A stretch of 64,000 bases of DNA from Pseudolachnospira sp051055405 (GCF_051055405.1 NZ_CP167068.1:2108001-2172000), one strand, 5' to 3'. Shown: positions 25,364-34,160, counted from the stretch's first letter. Numbers and translations: made by a program. Notes: a model not told the origin generated them from the letters alone.

Positions 25364-26404
25364 ATGAGCACAAAAAAGCTGGCAACCTTCTTTGCGATTC
25401 TGGCAGCAGCGCTATATGCTGTCAACATTCCACTGAGCAAGCTGCTCCTAGCCCGTGTGCAGCCCACCATGATGGCGGCCTTTTTGTATCTCGGTGCAGG
25501 CCTCGGTTTGTTCCTCTATGGCCGCCTAAACAAAGAGTACGAAAAAGGCGAGGCATTGACCCATGCAGAACTGCCCTACACCATCGGCATGATCCTACTG
25601 GATATCGCCGCGCCGATCCTGTTGATGCTGGGGCTTGGACGCACCAATTCCGCAAACGCTTCTTTGCTGAACAACTTTGAAATCGTCGCTACATCGCTGA
25701 TCGCATTTTTCGTCTTTCGGGAAGCCCTTTCCAAACGGTTAGCGTTGGCCATATCCCTGGTGACTCTCGCAAGCGTCGCTCTAAGCTTTGAAGGCGGCGG
25801 CAGCTTCCAGTTTAACACAGGCTCCCTGCTGGTACTGGGCGCAGCCTGCTGCTGGGGGCTGGAAAATAACTGCACGCGCATGCTGAGCTCCAAGAGTTCC
25901 GTTCAGATCACCACCATCAAGGGCATTTTTTCCGGTTTAGGAAGTCTGATCATCGCGCTGGTCATCGGTGAAAAATGGCCTGGATTGACATATATATTGT
26001 CGGTATTGGCGTTAGGCTTTGTGGCCTACGGCTTGAGCATCAATTTTTATATCAAAGCGCAAAAAAATCTCGGCGCAGCAAAAACCAGCGCCTACTATTC
26101 CATCGCGCCGTTTTTGGGAATCGTCTTTGGCATGGTGGTATTGGGCGAGAGGCCTGGCATTCAGTTTTACATCGGCCTTGTTATCATGATCGCCGCCACG
26201 ATACTGATGGTAAAGGACACTATCGCGCTGCAGCATACCCACGAGCACACCCATGTGCATACCCATGAACATTGCCATGGCGAGCTGGTACACAGCCATG
26301 CCCATGCCCACGCCCATTCCCACACGCATACCCACGGCGAAGATGAATCCACCCACAGCCACACTCATGAAGAAATCGTGGGACACGATCATATTCATGG
26401 ATAA
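25364..26404 (+). CDS. EamA (DMT) transporter with a long His-rich C-terminal tail
   Basis: This 346-aa transporter has two EamA domains and ten predicted helices. The second repeat includes AYYSIAPFLGIVFGMVVLGE near residue 240. The last 56 residues or so are an alternating His tail (HTHEHTHVHTHEHCHGE and onward) with about 25 histidines, very likely cytoplasmic and metal-binding. This suggests zinc, nickel or cobalt sensing or transport, rather than the metabolite export usual in the family. The ATG at 25364 has GGAG about 10 bases upstream; a longer frame from 25343 does not. Confidence 0.8.
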   Translation: MSTKKLATFFAILAAALYAVNIPLSKLLLARVQPTMMAAFLYLGAGLGLFLYGRLNKEYEKGEALTHAELPYTIGMILLDIAAPILLMLGLGRTNSANASLLNNFEIVATSLIAFFVFREALSKRLALAISLVTLASVALSFEGGGSFQFNTGSLLVLGAACCWGLENNCTRMLSSKSSVQITTIKGIFSGLGSLIIALVIGEKWPGLTYILSVLALGFVAYGLSINFYIKAQKNLGAAKTSAYYSIAPFLGIVFGMVVLGERPGIQFYIGLVIMIAATILMVKDTIALQHTHEHTHVHTHEHCHGELVHSHAHAHAHSHTHTHGEDESTHSHTHEEIVGHDHIHG

Positions 26405-26407
26405 AAG

Positions 26408-27544
26408 TTACAGATTTTGTCCGATTTGCAGCATTCGGAACATCCGCCTGGCAGCATCCAGATAAAGTTCTTCGGCATGCTCCAGCGCTTCCTCAAGGGC
26501 CATGGGACCATTTACCGTGGTCATCATCGAGGTAATCCCGTGCTGATAAAGCGTTTCCGCCCCCGGCCCCAGACCGCCGGACAGCGCGATCACCGGGATA
26601 TTTTGTTTCTGGCACCGCTTCCCTACCCCGCTGACTACTTTTCCAAAAGCGGACTGCCAATCCGTCCGCCCCTCTCCGGTCACCACGACAGAAACGCCGT
26701 CTAACCGTTCTTCAAAGTGAATCAAATCCAATACCGTCTCGATTCCAGATTTCAGTTCTGCCTTTAAAAAGAGCAAAAGCGCCGCGCCCAGACCGCCGGC
26801 CGCGCCAGTTCCAGGGATCGTATTTACATCGATGCCAAAGGTGTTCTCCAACACCTGGCGGTAATGTTCCATTCCGCGTTCCAATCGGTCTAACATCTCC
26901 GGATCCGCTCCCTTTTGCTTTCCAAAGGTATAGGTCGCCCCATTGGGCCCTGTCAAGGGATTGGTCACATCGCACATCACCGTAAAACGTGCCTTTGCCA
27001 CCAGCGGATGGAAACCGGAACAATCGATCGTTTGCACTCGTTCCAGATCTTCGCCATACCCGGAAAGCTCGCATCCCTCGCCATCGAAAAAACGAACGCC
27101 CAGCGCCCGCAGGCAGCCCATGCCGCCGTCGTTGGTCGCGCTCCCACCGATGGCAATCGCTACAGAAAGACAACCGTCCTCCAAAGCTGCCCGGATGAGC
27201 TCGCCCGTTCCATAAGAAGAAGTCCGAAGAGGATTCCTCTCCGCTTCGTTTAACAATGGAAGTCCGGAGGCCGACGCCATTTCCAACACAGCCTGCCCCT
27301 TCCCGATACGGCCATAAAAAGCCGAAACGCTCGCACCGAGCGGGCCGCTTACTTCCCGCCATACCCGCTCACCTTTTTGCGCGGCGATCACCGCATCTAC
27401 GGTTCCCTCTCCTCCGTCCGCCACTTCCACAAAGTCCCACTGACATTCTGGAAAAACGTCCCTGGCTGCTTCCGCCAGGAGAGAAGCTGTCCGCGCGGAT
27501 GATATGGTCCCCTTAAAAGAATCGGATGCAAATAGAAACTTCAT
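26408..27544 (-). CDS. Glycerate kinase (GckA/GlxK type)
   Basis: This 378-aa enzyme phosphorylates D-glycerate to 2- or 3-phosphoglycerate. It opens with MKFLFASDSFKGTISSART, the signature start of the family. VADGGEGTVDAVIAA (about 43-57) and GGSATNDGGMGCLRALG (about 130) are the conserved active-site loops, and GTGAAGGLGAAL lies near residue 245. The ATG at 27544 follows GGAGGCTTTGGA. A much longer frame reaching 27781 overlaps the upstream thioesterase and is not real. It ends three bases from the convergent EamA gene. Confidence 0.92.
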   Translation of the reverse strand: MKFLFASDSFKGTISSARTASLLAEAARDVFPECQWDFVEVADGGEGTVDAVIAAQKGERVWREVSGPLGASVSAFYGRIGKGQAVLEMASASGLPLLNEAERNPLRTSSYGTGELIRAALEDGCLSVAIAIGGSATNDGGMGCLRALGVRFFDGEGCELSGYGEDLERVQTIDCSGFHPLVAKARFTVMCDVTNPLTGPNGATYTFGKQKGADPEMLDRLERGMEHYRQVLENTFGIDVNTIPGTGAAGGLGAALLLFLKAELKSGIETVLDLIHFEERLDGVSVVVTGEGRTDWQSAFGKVVSGVGKRCQKQNIPVIALSGGLGPGAETLYQHGITSMMTTVNGPMALEEALEHAEELYLDAARRMFRMLQIGQNL

Positions 27545-27555
27545 TCCAAAGCCTC

Positions 27556-28053
27556 CTATCTCACCGCTACAAATACCGTTGAAGAGGCAGACGCCAGCAC
27601 GCGTGTCTCCGCTTCTCCTTGCCACAATTCCGCCGAAACGTGCGCGATGGTCCTTCCCAAGCCGGACACGCGCACCCGGATGCGCACTGGCACGCCAATC
27701 CGTACGGGGCGAATATAAGATATTTGAAGATTTACTGTCGGAGAATCGCCAATACCAGCAAATCCCCGGACAGCCGTGCACATAGCATTATCAAATACTG
27801 TGGCGATCATACCGCCGTGCATACCTCCTGCGGGGTTTCTCATCCAAGGTTCGCTGGGGTACTCCAAACAAACGGATTTTTGCGGATAATCACAAGAAAA
27901 AAATCGAGGGGTAAGCCGGGCCACCATCCCATCCGGCGCCAAATCCGTCGCGTCGCGAATGGCTTCCTCTATATTTGCCCGAAGTTCTTCTGCATTTTTT
28001 GCATATGGATACATAATTGAATTATAAAAGAATCTCCTTTCTTCTATTTTCAT
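27556..28053 (-). CDS. PaaI-type hotdog-fold thioesterase
   Basis: This protein has up to 165 aa and a hotdog domain: NPAGGMHGGMIATVFDNAMCTA near residue 75 contains the conserved HGG and Asp that activate water for thioester hydrolysis. The acyl-CoA substrate is unknown. The ATG at 28053 has no clear ribosome binding site. An alternative ATG at 28014 has AAGGAG 19 bases upstream, so the start is unsure. It lies 11 bases before glycerate kinase and is probably co-transcribed. Confidence 0.8.
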   Translation of the reverse strand: MKIEERRFFYNSIMYPYAKNAEELRANIEEAIRDATDLAPDGMVARLTPRFFSCDYPQKSVCLEYPSEPWMRNPAGGMHGGMIATVFDNAMCTAVRGFAGIGDSPTVNLQISYIRPVRIGVPVRIRVRVSGLGRTIAHVSAELWQGEAETRVLASASSTVFVAVR

Positions 28054-28120
28054 TTATTCTAAGTATAAAATAAACTCTTTCTTATATCAATTCTTTTTTT
28101 AGATTTCATCAAATTTCCTC

Positions 28121-28149
28121 TTGCATTTTCCGTTTGAATGTGCTATATT
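28121..28149 (+). promoter_or_regulatory. Predicted promoter of the glycine-riboswitch transcript
   Basis: TTGCAT (28121-28126), 17 bases, then TATATT (28144-28149). The riboswitch begins about 15-25 bases downstream. Confidence 0.65.
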
Positions 28150-28164
28150 TCCTTTTGCTTGCTC

Positions 28165-28258
28165 AAGTAAGCAACTCTGGAGAGTCTCCCTTGTGGAGCG
28201 CCGAAGGTGTACGGCAGGACAATCCTGTTAATCTCTCAGGCAAAAGGACAGGGCATAC
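28165..28258 (+). ncRNA. Glycine riboswitch (single aptamer)
   Basis: CTCTGGAGAG, GCGCCGAAGG and CTCTCAGGCAAAAGGACAG occur in the order and spacing of a glycine (gcvT) aptamer at about 28175-28252. A short TTGCTT/AAGCAA helix precedes it. Only one recognisable aptamer is present, so it is a singlet type. A terminator-like hairpin follows at 28,318-28,346, and the next gene is a Na+/alanine-glycine symporter. The switch probably lowers transporter expression when glycine is plentiful, although the direction is inferred. Confidence 0.88.
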
Positions 28259-28317
28259 AACAAAACCATGGACCGCTTCCTGCGATCCGTTGGATGCGAT
28301 GTTCTACTCTTTGGGGG

Positions 28318-28348
28318 GCTGAAAGTGAAAACTTCAGCTCTTATTTTT
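28318..28348 (+). terminator. Riboswitch expression-platform terminator
   Basis: GCTGAAAGT (28318-28326) pairs with ACTTCAGC (28331-28338) and is followed by TCTTATTTTTAT. It lies between the aptamer and the symporter start. Confidence 0.65.
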
Positions 28349-28384
28349 ATATTGCAAAAATATAAAACAAAGGAGAAGACAACG

Positions 28385-29761
28385 ATGATGAACACCGTAT
28401 TAGAACTTGTAAAACAAGCCAATGATTTTCTTTGGAGCATTCTGCTCATCCTCATTCTCTGCGGCACTGGTATCTACTATACCATCCGGCTCAAGTTTGT
28501 TCAAGTCCGCAAATTCAAAGAAGGTTTCCGTCAAGTTTTCGGAAATATCCGGCTAAAAGGAGAACGAAAAGGGAAAGGGGAAATGACTCCCTTCCAGTCT
28601 ATCGCCACGGCTATTGCCGCTCAGGTCGGCACAGGAAATCTGGCCGGCGCGGCCACCGCGCTCTTGGGAGGAGGCCCCGGCGCAATTTTCTGGATGTGGC
28701 TCTCCGCTTTTTTCGGCATGGCTACGATCTATGCGGAAGCTACCCTGGCACAAAAATATAAGACAACGGACGCCGACGGCCATGTCACCGGCGGCCCGGT
28801 TTATTACATCCAAGCTGCCTTCCGTGGTAAATTTGGAAAAATCCTAGCCGCCCTCTTTGCCGTCTTTATCATCCTGGCCCTAGGCTTTATGGGCAATATG
28901 GTTCAAAGCAACTCCATCGGAGCTGCTTTCCAGGAAGTCTTTCAGGCCCGCAATATCCCTGTACCCGCCATTGCCATCGGCCTCCTGCTGGCTGCTTTTG
29001 CCGCCGTCATTTTTCTCGGAGGTACCGCAAGGCTGGCTTCTGTGGTGGAAAAAATCGTTCCCATTATGGCACTTGTCTATATCGTAGGCAGCCTGGTGCT
29101 GATTGCCATGAATATCACAGAAGTTCCTCACGCCATTTCCATGATTTTCGTCGGAGCCTTTCAGCCGAAAGCCGTACTAGGAGCTGGCGCCGGTATCGCG
29201 GTCAAAGAAGCCATCCGTTTTGGCGTGGCCCGCGGGCTCTTTTCCAATGAAGCCGGTATGGGTTCCACTCCTCATGCCCATGCGAGGGCTGCAGCGAAGA
29301 CCCCTCATGAACAAGGCATCGCGGCGATGATCAGCGTATTCATCGATACCTTTATTATCCTGAATCTGACGGTATTTTCTGTTTTGACTACCGGCGTTTT
29401 GGATAGCGGAAAAGACGGCGTGGCTCTGACCCAAGCGGCCTTTACTGCCTCCTTTGGCGGATTCGGAGACATCTTTGTGGCCGTCTGTCTTCTGTTCTTC
29501 GCTTTTTCCACTATCCTCGGCTGGCACTTTTTCGGAGAAATTAACTTCCGCTATCTCTTCGGGGCAAAGGCAGCTAAATTATACTCCCTGTTGGTGGCAG
29601 CCTTTATCGTGGTCGGTTCCTGTCTAAAAGTGGATCTGGTATGGGCTCTCTCCGACTTTTTCAACGGCCTGATGGTGATTCCGAACGCCCTAGCTTTGCT
29701 GGCTTTAAGTCCGGTGGTGATTGGAATCTTTAAAAAGTATGGAAAGAACACTCCCAACTAA
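28385..29761 (+). CDS. Sodium:alanine/glycine symporter (AGCS family)
   Basis: This 458-aa transporter imports small neutral amino acids with Na+. The family pattern FQSIATAIAAQVGTGNLAGA near residue 75 and GVARGLFSNEAGMGSTPHAH near residue 285 are diagnostic. The frame opens at 28268, but that region is riboswitch. AAGGAG precedes the tandem ATGs at 28385 and 28388. Control by the upstream glycine riboswitch indicates that glycine is a main substrate. The terminator is at 29,771. Confidence 0.93.
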   Translation: MMNTVLELVKQANDFLWSILLILILCGTGIYYTIRLKFVQVRKFKEGFRQVFGNIRLKGERKGKGEMTPFQSIATAIAAQVGTGNLAGAATALLGGGPGAIFWMWLSAFFGMATIYAEATLAQKYKTTDADGHVTGGPVYYIQAAFRGKFGKILAALFAVFIILALGFMGNMVQSNSIGAAFQEVFQARNIPVPAIAIGLLLAAFAAVIFLGGTARLASVVEKIVPIMALVYIVGSLVLIAMNITEVPHAISMIFVGAFQPKAVLGAGAGIAVKEAIRFGVARGLFSNEAGMGSTPHAHARAAAKTPHEQGIAAMISVFIDTFIILNLTVFSVLTTGVLDSGKDGVALTQAAFTASFGGFGDIFVAVCLLFFAFSTILGWHFFGEINFRYLFGAKAAKLYSLLVAAFIVVGSCLKVDLVWALSDFFNGLMVIPNALALLALSPVVIGIFKKYGKNTPN

Positions 29762-29770
29762 ATAACACGC

Positions 29771-29812
29771 TTTGGCGGAGCATCCACATCGATGCTCCGC
29801 CAAACTTTTCAT
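29771..29812 (+). terminator. Terminator after the AGCS symporter
   Basis: A perfect 14-bp stem, TTTGGCGGAGCATC with GATGCTCCGCCAAA, is followed by a C then TTTTC. Confidence 0.85.
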
Positions 29813-29880
29813 TCCCACCCTATTTTACATTTTCATTTATAGCCGCTGTCGTTCTGTAAAGCCAAAATACGGTCAGAACC

Positions 29881-30432
29881 CTACCATAAATGCTCCACTA
29901 AGATCTTCACTCCCATTCCGATTAAAATCAGGCCGCCGACCAGTTCTGCCCGGCTCCGATATCTGGCGCCAAAAACACTTCCCATCCAGATTCCCACAGC
30001 AGAAAGGCAAAATGTCACGCCTCCGATAAAAAGCACGGCCGGCAGAATGTCCACCTGAAGAAAAGCAAAAGTTACCCCTACTGCCAGCGCGTCGATGCTG
30101 GTCGCCACGGCCAAGGGAAGCATCTCTTTGACGGAAAATGAAGCGCTTACGCTCTCCCCTTCCCCTCTCGATTCCCGCACCATATTCCAACCGATGACGC
30201 CAAGCAGAACAAACGCAATCCAATGATCAATCTGCTGGATCTGGGCTTCAAACTGGACTCCCAAGAGATACCCCAAAAAGGGCATTCCAGCCTGAAATCC
30301 ACCAAAATAAACGCCCGCTAAAATCGGATTTTTCCAGCCGACCTTCGATAGAGAAAGCCCCTTACAGATGGAAACCGCAAAAGCGTCCATCGAAAGGCCC
30401 ACCGCAATCAAAAATAACGATATCAGATTCAT
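29881..30432 (-). CDS. mntP: Manganese efflux pump MntP
   Basis: This 183-aa protein has six helices and exports excess Mn2+. The family signature LSMDAFAVSICKG (13-25) repeats as ATSIDALAVGVTFAF in the second half, placing the two conserved Asp residues in the membrane. The start has AGAGGAG upstream. I looked for the manganese (yybP-ykoY) riboswitch often found before mntP and saw none; the upstream region instead holds palindromic repeat DNA. Confidence 0.92.
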   Translation of the reverse strand: MNLISLFLIAVGLSMDAFAVSICKGLSLSKVGWKNPILAGVYFGGFQAGMPFLGYLLGVQFEAQIQQIDHWIAFVLLGVIGWNMVRESRGEGESVSASFSVKEMLPLAVATSIDALAVGVTFAFLQVDILPAVLFIGGVTFCLSAVGIWMGSVFGARYRSRAELVGGLILIGMGVKILVEHLW

Positions 30433-30492
30433 ATGTATTCTCCTCTAGATAGGGTATGCTGCTTTTCCCATAAAAAGAATTTCCCATGAAAC

Positions 30493-30585
30493 AAGAAAGA
30501 ATTTCGCTTTGCGAAATTCTCCGCCTGCGGCGGGGCAGCTTTGCTGCCATCTTCCTCTCCGCCGCAGTGCGATCCTTAGCGGAGC
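30493..30585. repeat. Structured GC-rich repeat between mntP and nudC
   Basis: It contains a GAATTTCG/CGAAATTC palindrome, GGCAG/CTGCC, CCGCC/GGCGG and outer CTCCGC/GCGGAG pairs, nested within about 90 bases. It starts with the AAGAAAGAATTTCGCTTTG unit also found near 17,857 and 35,070. Confidence 0.55.
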
Positions 30586-30586
30586 G

Positions 30587-30639
30587 TTTTTTTTATTCAA
30601 TAGGAAATTTCAGCGAAATTTCCTATTGAATAAAAAAAC
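30587..30639. terminator. Long AT-rich bidirectional hairpin
   Basis: TTATTCAATAGGAAATTTC (30593-30611) pairs perfectly with its complement at 30615-30633 around AGC. T8 lies on one side and A7 on the other, which extends the stem to about 25 bp. Confidence 0.65.
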
Positions 30640-30670
30640 CAGTCCGCCACAAATCGGCAGACTGGTTTTC
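30632..30670 (-). terminator. Terminator of the purC-purB-nudC operon
   Basis: On the minus strand AAAACCAGTC pairs with GACTGGTTTT around a CCG/GGC inner stem, followed by TTTATT. It begins at the nudC stop codon. Confidence 0.8.
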
Positions 30671-30671
30671 C

Positions 30672-31514
30672 TTATCTTGGATATTGTCCTTTCCGAAATG
30701 CTTCCACCATAGTGCTGGTGAGACTAAATAAGCTTTTGGGCTCCGGCACTTCCTTCCGGTCAAACCAGCGAGCCTCCGCCAATTCGCTCTCATCCAACTG
30801 AATTTCCGCGCTCCCAGCTAGGTCTGCAAAAAAGCCCATCAGAAGGGAATCGGAAAAGGACCACGGCTGGCTGGCGTAATAGCGAAGGTTTTTCACCTTT
30901 AGCCCGACCTCTTCCATGACTTCTCGGCGTACCGTATCCTCGATGGTCTCCCCGATCTCTGTAAAACCGGCGATCAGCGCATAATTTCCGCTGGGCCGCC
31001 CCGCATACCGAGACATCAATAGCCGGTCTCCATCCGTCACCGCCACAATGATGGCCGGCGAAATCTTCGGATAAACGATACTCCCGCAAGAATCACAGCA
31101 AAAAGCCCGCTCTTCCTCGCTTGGACGCATGGAATTTCCACACTTGCCGCAAAATTTGTGGTCGCAGATCCAGCGATACAATTGACAGGCCGTAATACCG
31201 GCATATCCCAGCCATTCCGGCTTCCCATCCCGAAAACGATTCACCGGCTCCAAAGAAAAACCGGCAAGATCCGGCGCCTTTTCCTGGGGAAACAGGTAAA
31301 AGGCCGTCTCGTCAATGGCAAATAGATAAACCAAGAAACCACGCCGGCTCTGGCATGTTTCACAAAGCTCTTTCACCGTGGGAAAAGAAAGTTGGTCCTC
31401 CTCCCGGAGCAAGACCTGTTCTTTCTCAAAATACAATATAAAATCCGTATCTTTCGGTTCCCTGCGGCTGGCAAACGCGTTGTCATACCGATGGGGCGTG
31501 ATATCTTGAATCAT
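30672..31514 (-). CDS. nudC: NAD(+) diphosphatase / deNADding enzyme NudC
   Basis: This 280-aa Nudix enzyme cleaves NADH/NAD to NMN and AMP and can remove NAD caps from RNA. A zinc ribbon is visible in the middle (CGKCGNSM and CCDSCGS), then YPKISPAIIVAV, and the Nudix box GFTEIGETIEDTVRREVMEE. SQPWSFSDSLLMGF near residue 215 is the specificity motif of NudC. The start overlaps the purB stop by 4 bases, so it is the last gene of the pur operon. Confidence 0.92.
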   Translation of the reverse strand: MIQDITPHRYDNAFASRREPKDTDFILYFEKEQVLLREEDQLSFPTVKELCETCQSRRGFLVYLFAIDETAFYLFPQEKAPDLAGFSLEPVNRFRDGKPEWLGYAGITACQLYRWICDHKFCGKCGNSMRPSEEERAFCCDSCGSIVYPKISPAIIVAVTDGDRLLMSRYAGRPSGNYALIAGFTEIGETIEDTVRREVMEEVGLKVKNLRYYASQPWSFSDSLLMGFFADLAGSAEIQLDESELAEARWFDRKEVPEPKSLFSLTSTMVEAFRKGQYPR

Positions 31515-32941
31515 ACATTAATCTCCGCTGTAACGCCTAATAGTTCTTTATTTTCCTCTAAAATGGGGCGAATCACTTCGTCCAAAAATTCCTCGGTCTG
31601 CTCTTTGGCGCGGCCCGTGTAACGGGACGGCTCCATCGAAGCCTTCAGATCTTCCAGACTTAAATTAAAGGCCGGATCCGCGGCAATCAGCTCCAGCAGA
31701 TTGTTTTCGCCTCCATTTACCTTCACATTCTTCCCCGCCTCCATGGACAAGGTACGAATCCGCTCATGAAGCTCCTGACGGTCTCCGCCGGCCTTCACCG
31801 CATCCATCATAATATTTTCCGTAGCCATAAAAGGCAGTTCCGACATCAAACGTTTCTCAATCACTTTCGGATAAACCACCAATCCATCCACCACGTTCAA
31901 ATACAGGTCTAAAATCCCATCGATGGCAAGGAAAGACTCCGGCACGCTGAGACGCTTATTGGCAGAATCATCCAGCGTCCGCTCAAACCATTGGGTCGAG
32001 GATACCAGCATCGGATTCATCAACGCGGACATCACATAGTTGGAAAGGGATGCAATCCGCTCGCTGCGCATCGGATTGCGCTTATAAGCCATGGCAGAAG
32101 AACCAATCTGGCTCTTCTCAAAAGGCTCCTCGATCTCCTTTAGATGCTGTAACAGACGAATATCATTGGAAAACTTATGAGCGCTCTGGGCGATTCCCGC
32201 CAATACAGACAGCACGCGGCTGTCATTCTTTCTGGAATAGGTCTGGCCAGAAACCGGGTAGCATCCGGCAAAGCCCATCTTCTCCGCAATCTTCTGATCC
32301 AGGGCGCGGCACTTGGCGTGATCTCCCTCAAAAAGTTCCAGGAAACTGGCCTGAGTGCCCGTCGTTCCCTTGGAGCCTAAAAGCCGCAGGGAATCCTGGA
32401 CATAACACAGGTCGTCGTAATCCAGCTTCAGTTCCATCAGCCATAAGGTCGCCCGTTTTCCCACGGTAGTGGGCTGAGCAGGCTGGAAATGAGTAAAGCC
32501 AAGTGTCGGCATCGCCTTGTATTCCTCGGCAAAATCCGCCAGCTTTTTCATCACATTTACCAGCTTTTTTTTCACCAAGGAAAGCGCTTCCGCCATCAGA
32601 ATTACATCGGTGTTATCTCCCACATAGCAGGAAGTAGCGCCCAAGTGAATAATTCCCTTTGCCTTCGGGCACTGCACGCCGTAGGCATACACATGGGACA
32701 TCACATCGTGGCGTACTTCTTTTTCCCTTGCCTTTGCCACATCATAATTGATTTCATCCTGGTGAGCCCTCAGTTCCTCGATCTGCTCCTCTGTCACCGG
32801 CAGACCCAGCTCCCGCTCCGTCTCCGCCAATGCAATCCAAAGCTTCCGCCAAGTACGGAATTTTTTATCCGGAGAAAAGATATATTGCATCTCCTTGCTG
32901 GCATAACGCTCCGACAAGGGACTCTGATATCGATCTGTCAT
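31511..32941 (-). CDS. purB: Adenylosuccinate lyase
   Basis: This 476-aa enzyme performs two steps of purine synthesis: SAICAR to AICAR plus fumarate, and adenylosuccinate to AMP plus fumarate. The fumarase/aspartase signature appears as GSSAMAYKRNPMRSERI near residue 280. The catalytic-His regions HDVMSHVYAYG (about 80) and GFTHFQPAQPTTVGKR (about 150) are intact. It starts three bases after the purC stop codon and overlaps nudC by 4 bases. Length is normal. Confidence 0.95.
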   Translation of the reverse strand: MTDRYQSPLSERYASKEMQYIFSPDKKFRTWRKLWIALAETERELGLPVTEEQIEELRAHQDEINYDVAKAREKEVRHDVMSHVYAYGVQCPKAKGIIHLGATSCYVGDNTDVILMAEALSLVKKKLVNVMKKLADFAEEYKAMPTLGFTHFQPAQPTTVGKRATLWLMELKLDYDDLCYVQDSLRLLGSKGTTGTQASFLELFEGDHAKCRALDQKIAEKMGFAGCYPVSGQTYSRKNDSRVLSVLAGIAQSAHKFSNDIRLLQHLKEIEEPFEKSQIGSSAMAYKRNPMRSERIASLSNYVMSALMNPMLVSSTQWFERTLDDSANKRLSVPESFLAIDGILDLYLNVVDGLVVYPKVIEKRLMSELPFMATENIMMDAVKAGGDRQELHERIRTLSMEAGKNVKVNGGENNLLELIAADPAFNLSLEDLKASMEPSRYTGRAKEQTEEFLDEVIRPILEENKELLGVTAEINV

Positions 32942-32944
32942 GAC

Positions 32945-33652
32945 TTACTCCAATCCGATTCTTTTGAATACTTCGTGATAAGCGCCTTCCACATTTCCCA
33001 GATCTCTGCGGAAACGATCCTTGTCCAGTTTCTCATGGGTCTTGCTGTCCCAGAAACGGCAGGTATCCGGAGAAATCTCATCGGCCAGGATAATCTCTCC
33101 ATGGTAACGGCCAAATTCCACCTTAAAATCGATCAGGTCGATTCCGCACTCTGCGAAATAAGCCTTCATCACTTCATTGATCCGAAACGCCAGCTCGGAA
33201 ATGCGGTCGATCTCCTCTTTGGTTGCCAGTCCCAGCGCCAGGGCATAATAATCATTGATGAACGGATCGCCCAGCTCATCATTCTTGTAGCTAAACTCCA
33301 AAGTCGGGCTCAGAAGCCTGGTTCCTTCCTCCACTCCCAATTTTTTGGAAAAACTTCCGGCCGCCACGTTGCGGACGATCACTTCCAGGGGAACGATCTC
33401 CACTTTTTTCACAGCAGTCTCACGGTCGCTCAGTTCCTCTACCAAATGAGTCGGTACTCCAGCTTTTTCCAAAATCTGGAACATATGATTGCTCATCCGG
33501 TTATTGATAACGCCCTTACCAACAATACTGCCTTTTTTCAGGCCGTTGAACGCGGTAGCGTCATCCTTATAATCGACAATCAGAACGTCCTCGACGTCCG
33601 TCGTGTAAACTTTTTTTGCTTTTCCTTCATAAAGCTGCTCACATTTATTCAT
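32945..33652 (-). CDS. purC: SAICAR synthetase
   Basis: This 235-aa enzyme joins CAIR with aspartate using ATP, the step just before PurB. Conserved blocks are YEGKAKKVYTT near the start, VIVRNVAAGSFSKKLGVEEG near residue 90 and LIDFKVEFGRYHGEIILADE near residue 175. The ATG at 33652 is preferred because AAGGAG lies 7 bases upstream; the ATG two codons earlier is only one base from it. First gene of the operon. Confidence 0.95.
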   Translation of the reverse strand: MNKCEQLYEGKAKKVYTTDVEDVLIVDYKDDATAFNGLKKGSIVGKGVINNRMSNHMFQILEKAGVPTHLVEELSDRETAVKKVEIVPLEVIVRNVAAGSFSKKLGVEEGTRLLSPTLEFSYKNDELGDPFINDYYALALGLATKEEIDRISELAFRINEVMKAYFAECGIDLIDFKVEFGRYHGEIILADEISPDTCRFWDSKTHEKLDKDRFRRDLGNVEGAYHEVFKRIGLE

Positions 33653-33701
33653 TTTCATTCTCCTTAGTCTTTGAAGTTTTTTACCAGCTTATTCTTACGC
33701 G

Positions 33702-33730
33702 ATTATAATATACGAAACGCATAAAATCAA
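33702..33730 (-). promoter_or_regulatory. SigA promoter of the purC-purB-nudC operon
   Basis: On the minus strand TTGATT (33725-33730), 17 bases, then TATAAT (33702-33707). The leader to purC is about 45 bases, too short for a purine riboswitch. Confidence 0.7.
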
Positions 33731-33802
33731 GTAAAATGCACATATTAACGGCAGAAACGCAGATTTTCTTCTGCGGAAAATTCAGGAAAAGGAGAATGTA
33801 AA

Positions 33803-34135
33803 ATGAAAGACGAAAAAAAGATTTTTCTATTTCTCGCCTGCTGCCTTCTCATCGTCGCATTGACCGGCTGCAGCAGAGATGATAAGACGACCACAAATAC
33901 CGGTACTTCCGCCGCTGCCACCAGCGAAGCTGCCACCACTTCTTCCGCCGCTGGCTCTTCTGCCAATGAACAGACAAATGGAAGCGAAGCTACTCCCACC
34001 ACTCAGCCAGGCGGTATCAACGCTACGGTAGATGGCTCCGGAGAGCTGGGAAGTCTCGCAGATGACGCAAAACAGGGATTGGAAGATGTGGGAACCGACC
34101 TCGGAATCACCAAAGATTCCTCCACGGCCCGGTAA
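33803..34135 (+). CDS. Small Thr/Ser/Ala-rich lipoprotein, unknown function
   Basis: This 110-aa protein has a lipoprotein signal peptide with the lipobox LTGC (about residues 19-22), so Cys22 should carry the lipid. The rest is low-complexity TTTNTGTSAAATSEAATTSS followed by a short LGSLADDAKQGLEDVGTDLG amphipathic end. No family recognised. The start has AAAAGGAG upstream. A bidirectional hairpin follows. Confidence 0.65.
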   Translation: MKDEKKIFLFLACCLLIVALTGCSRDDKTTTNTGTSAAATSEAATTSSAAGSSANEQTNGSEATPTTQPGGINATVDGSGELGSLADDAKQGLEDVGTDLGITKDSSTAR

Positions 34136-34160
34136 TCAGACGTTCCCCAAAGACCAAAAA

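Noticed and set aside
26230..26400. Short alternating repeats resembling a CRISPR array
   Set aside because: They are codon repeats for histidine in the EamA tail, with no spacers of constant length and no cas genes.
30433..30492. Manganese (yybP-ykoY) riboswitch before mntP
   Set aside because: The conserved aptamer sequences are not visible in the leader.
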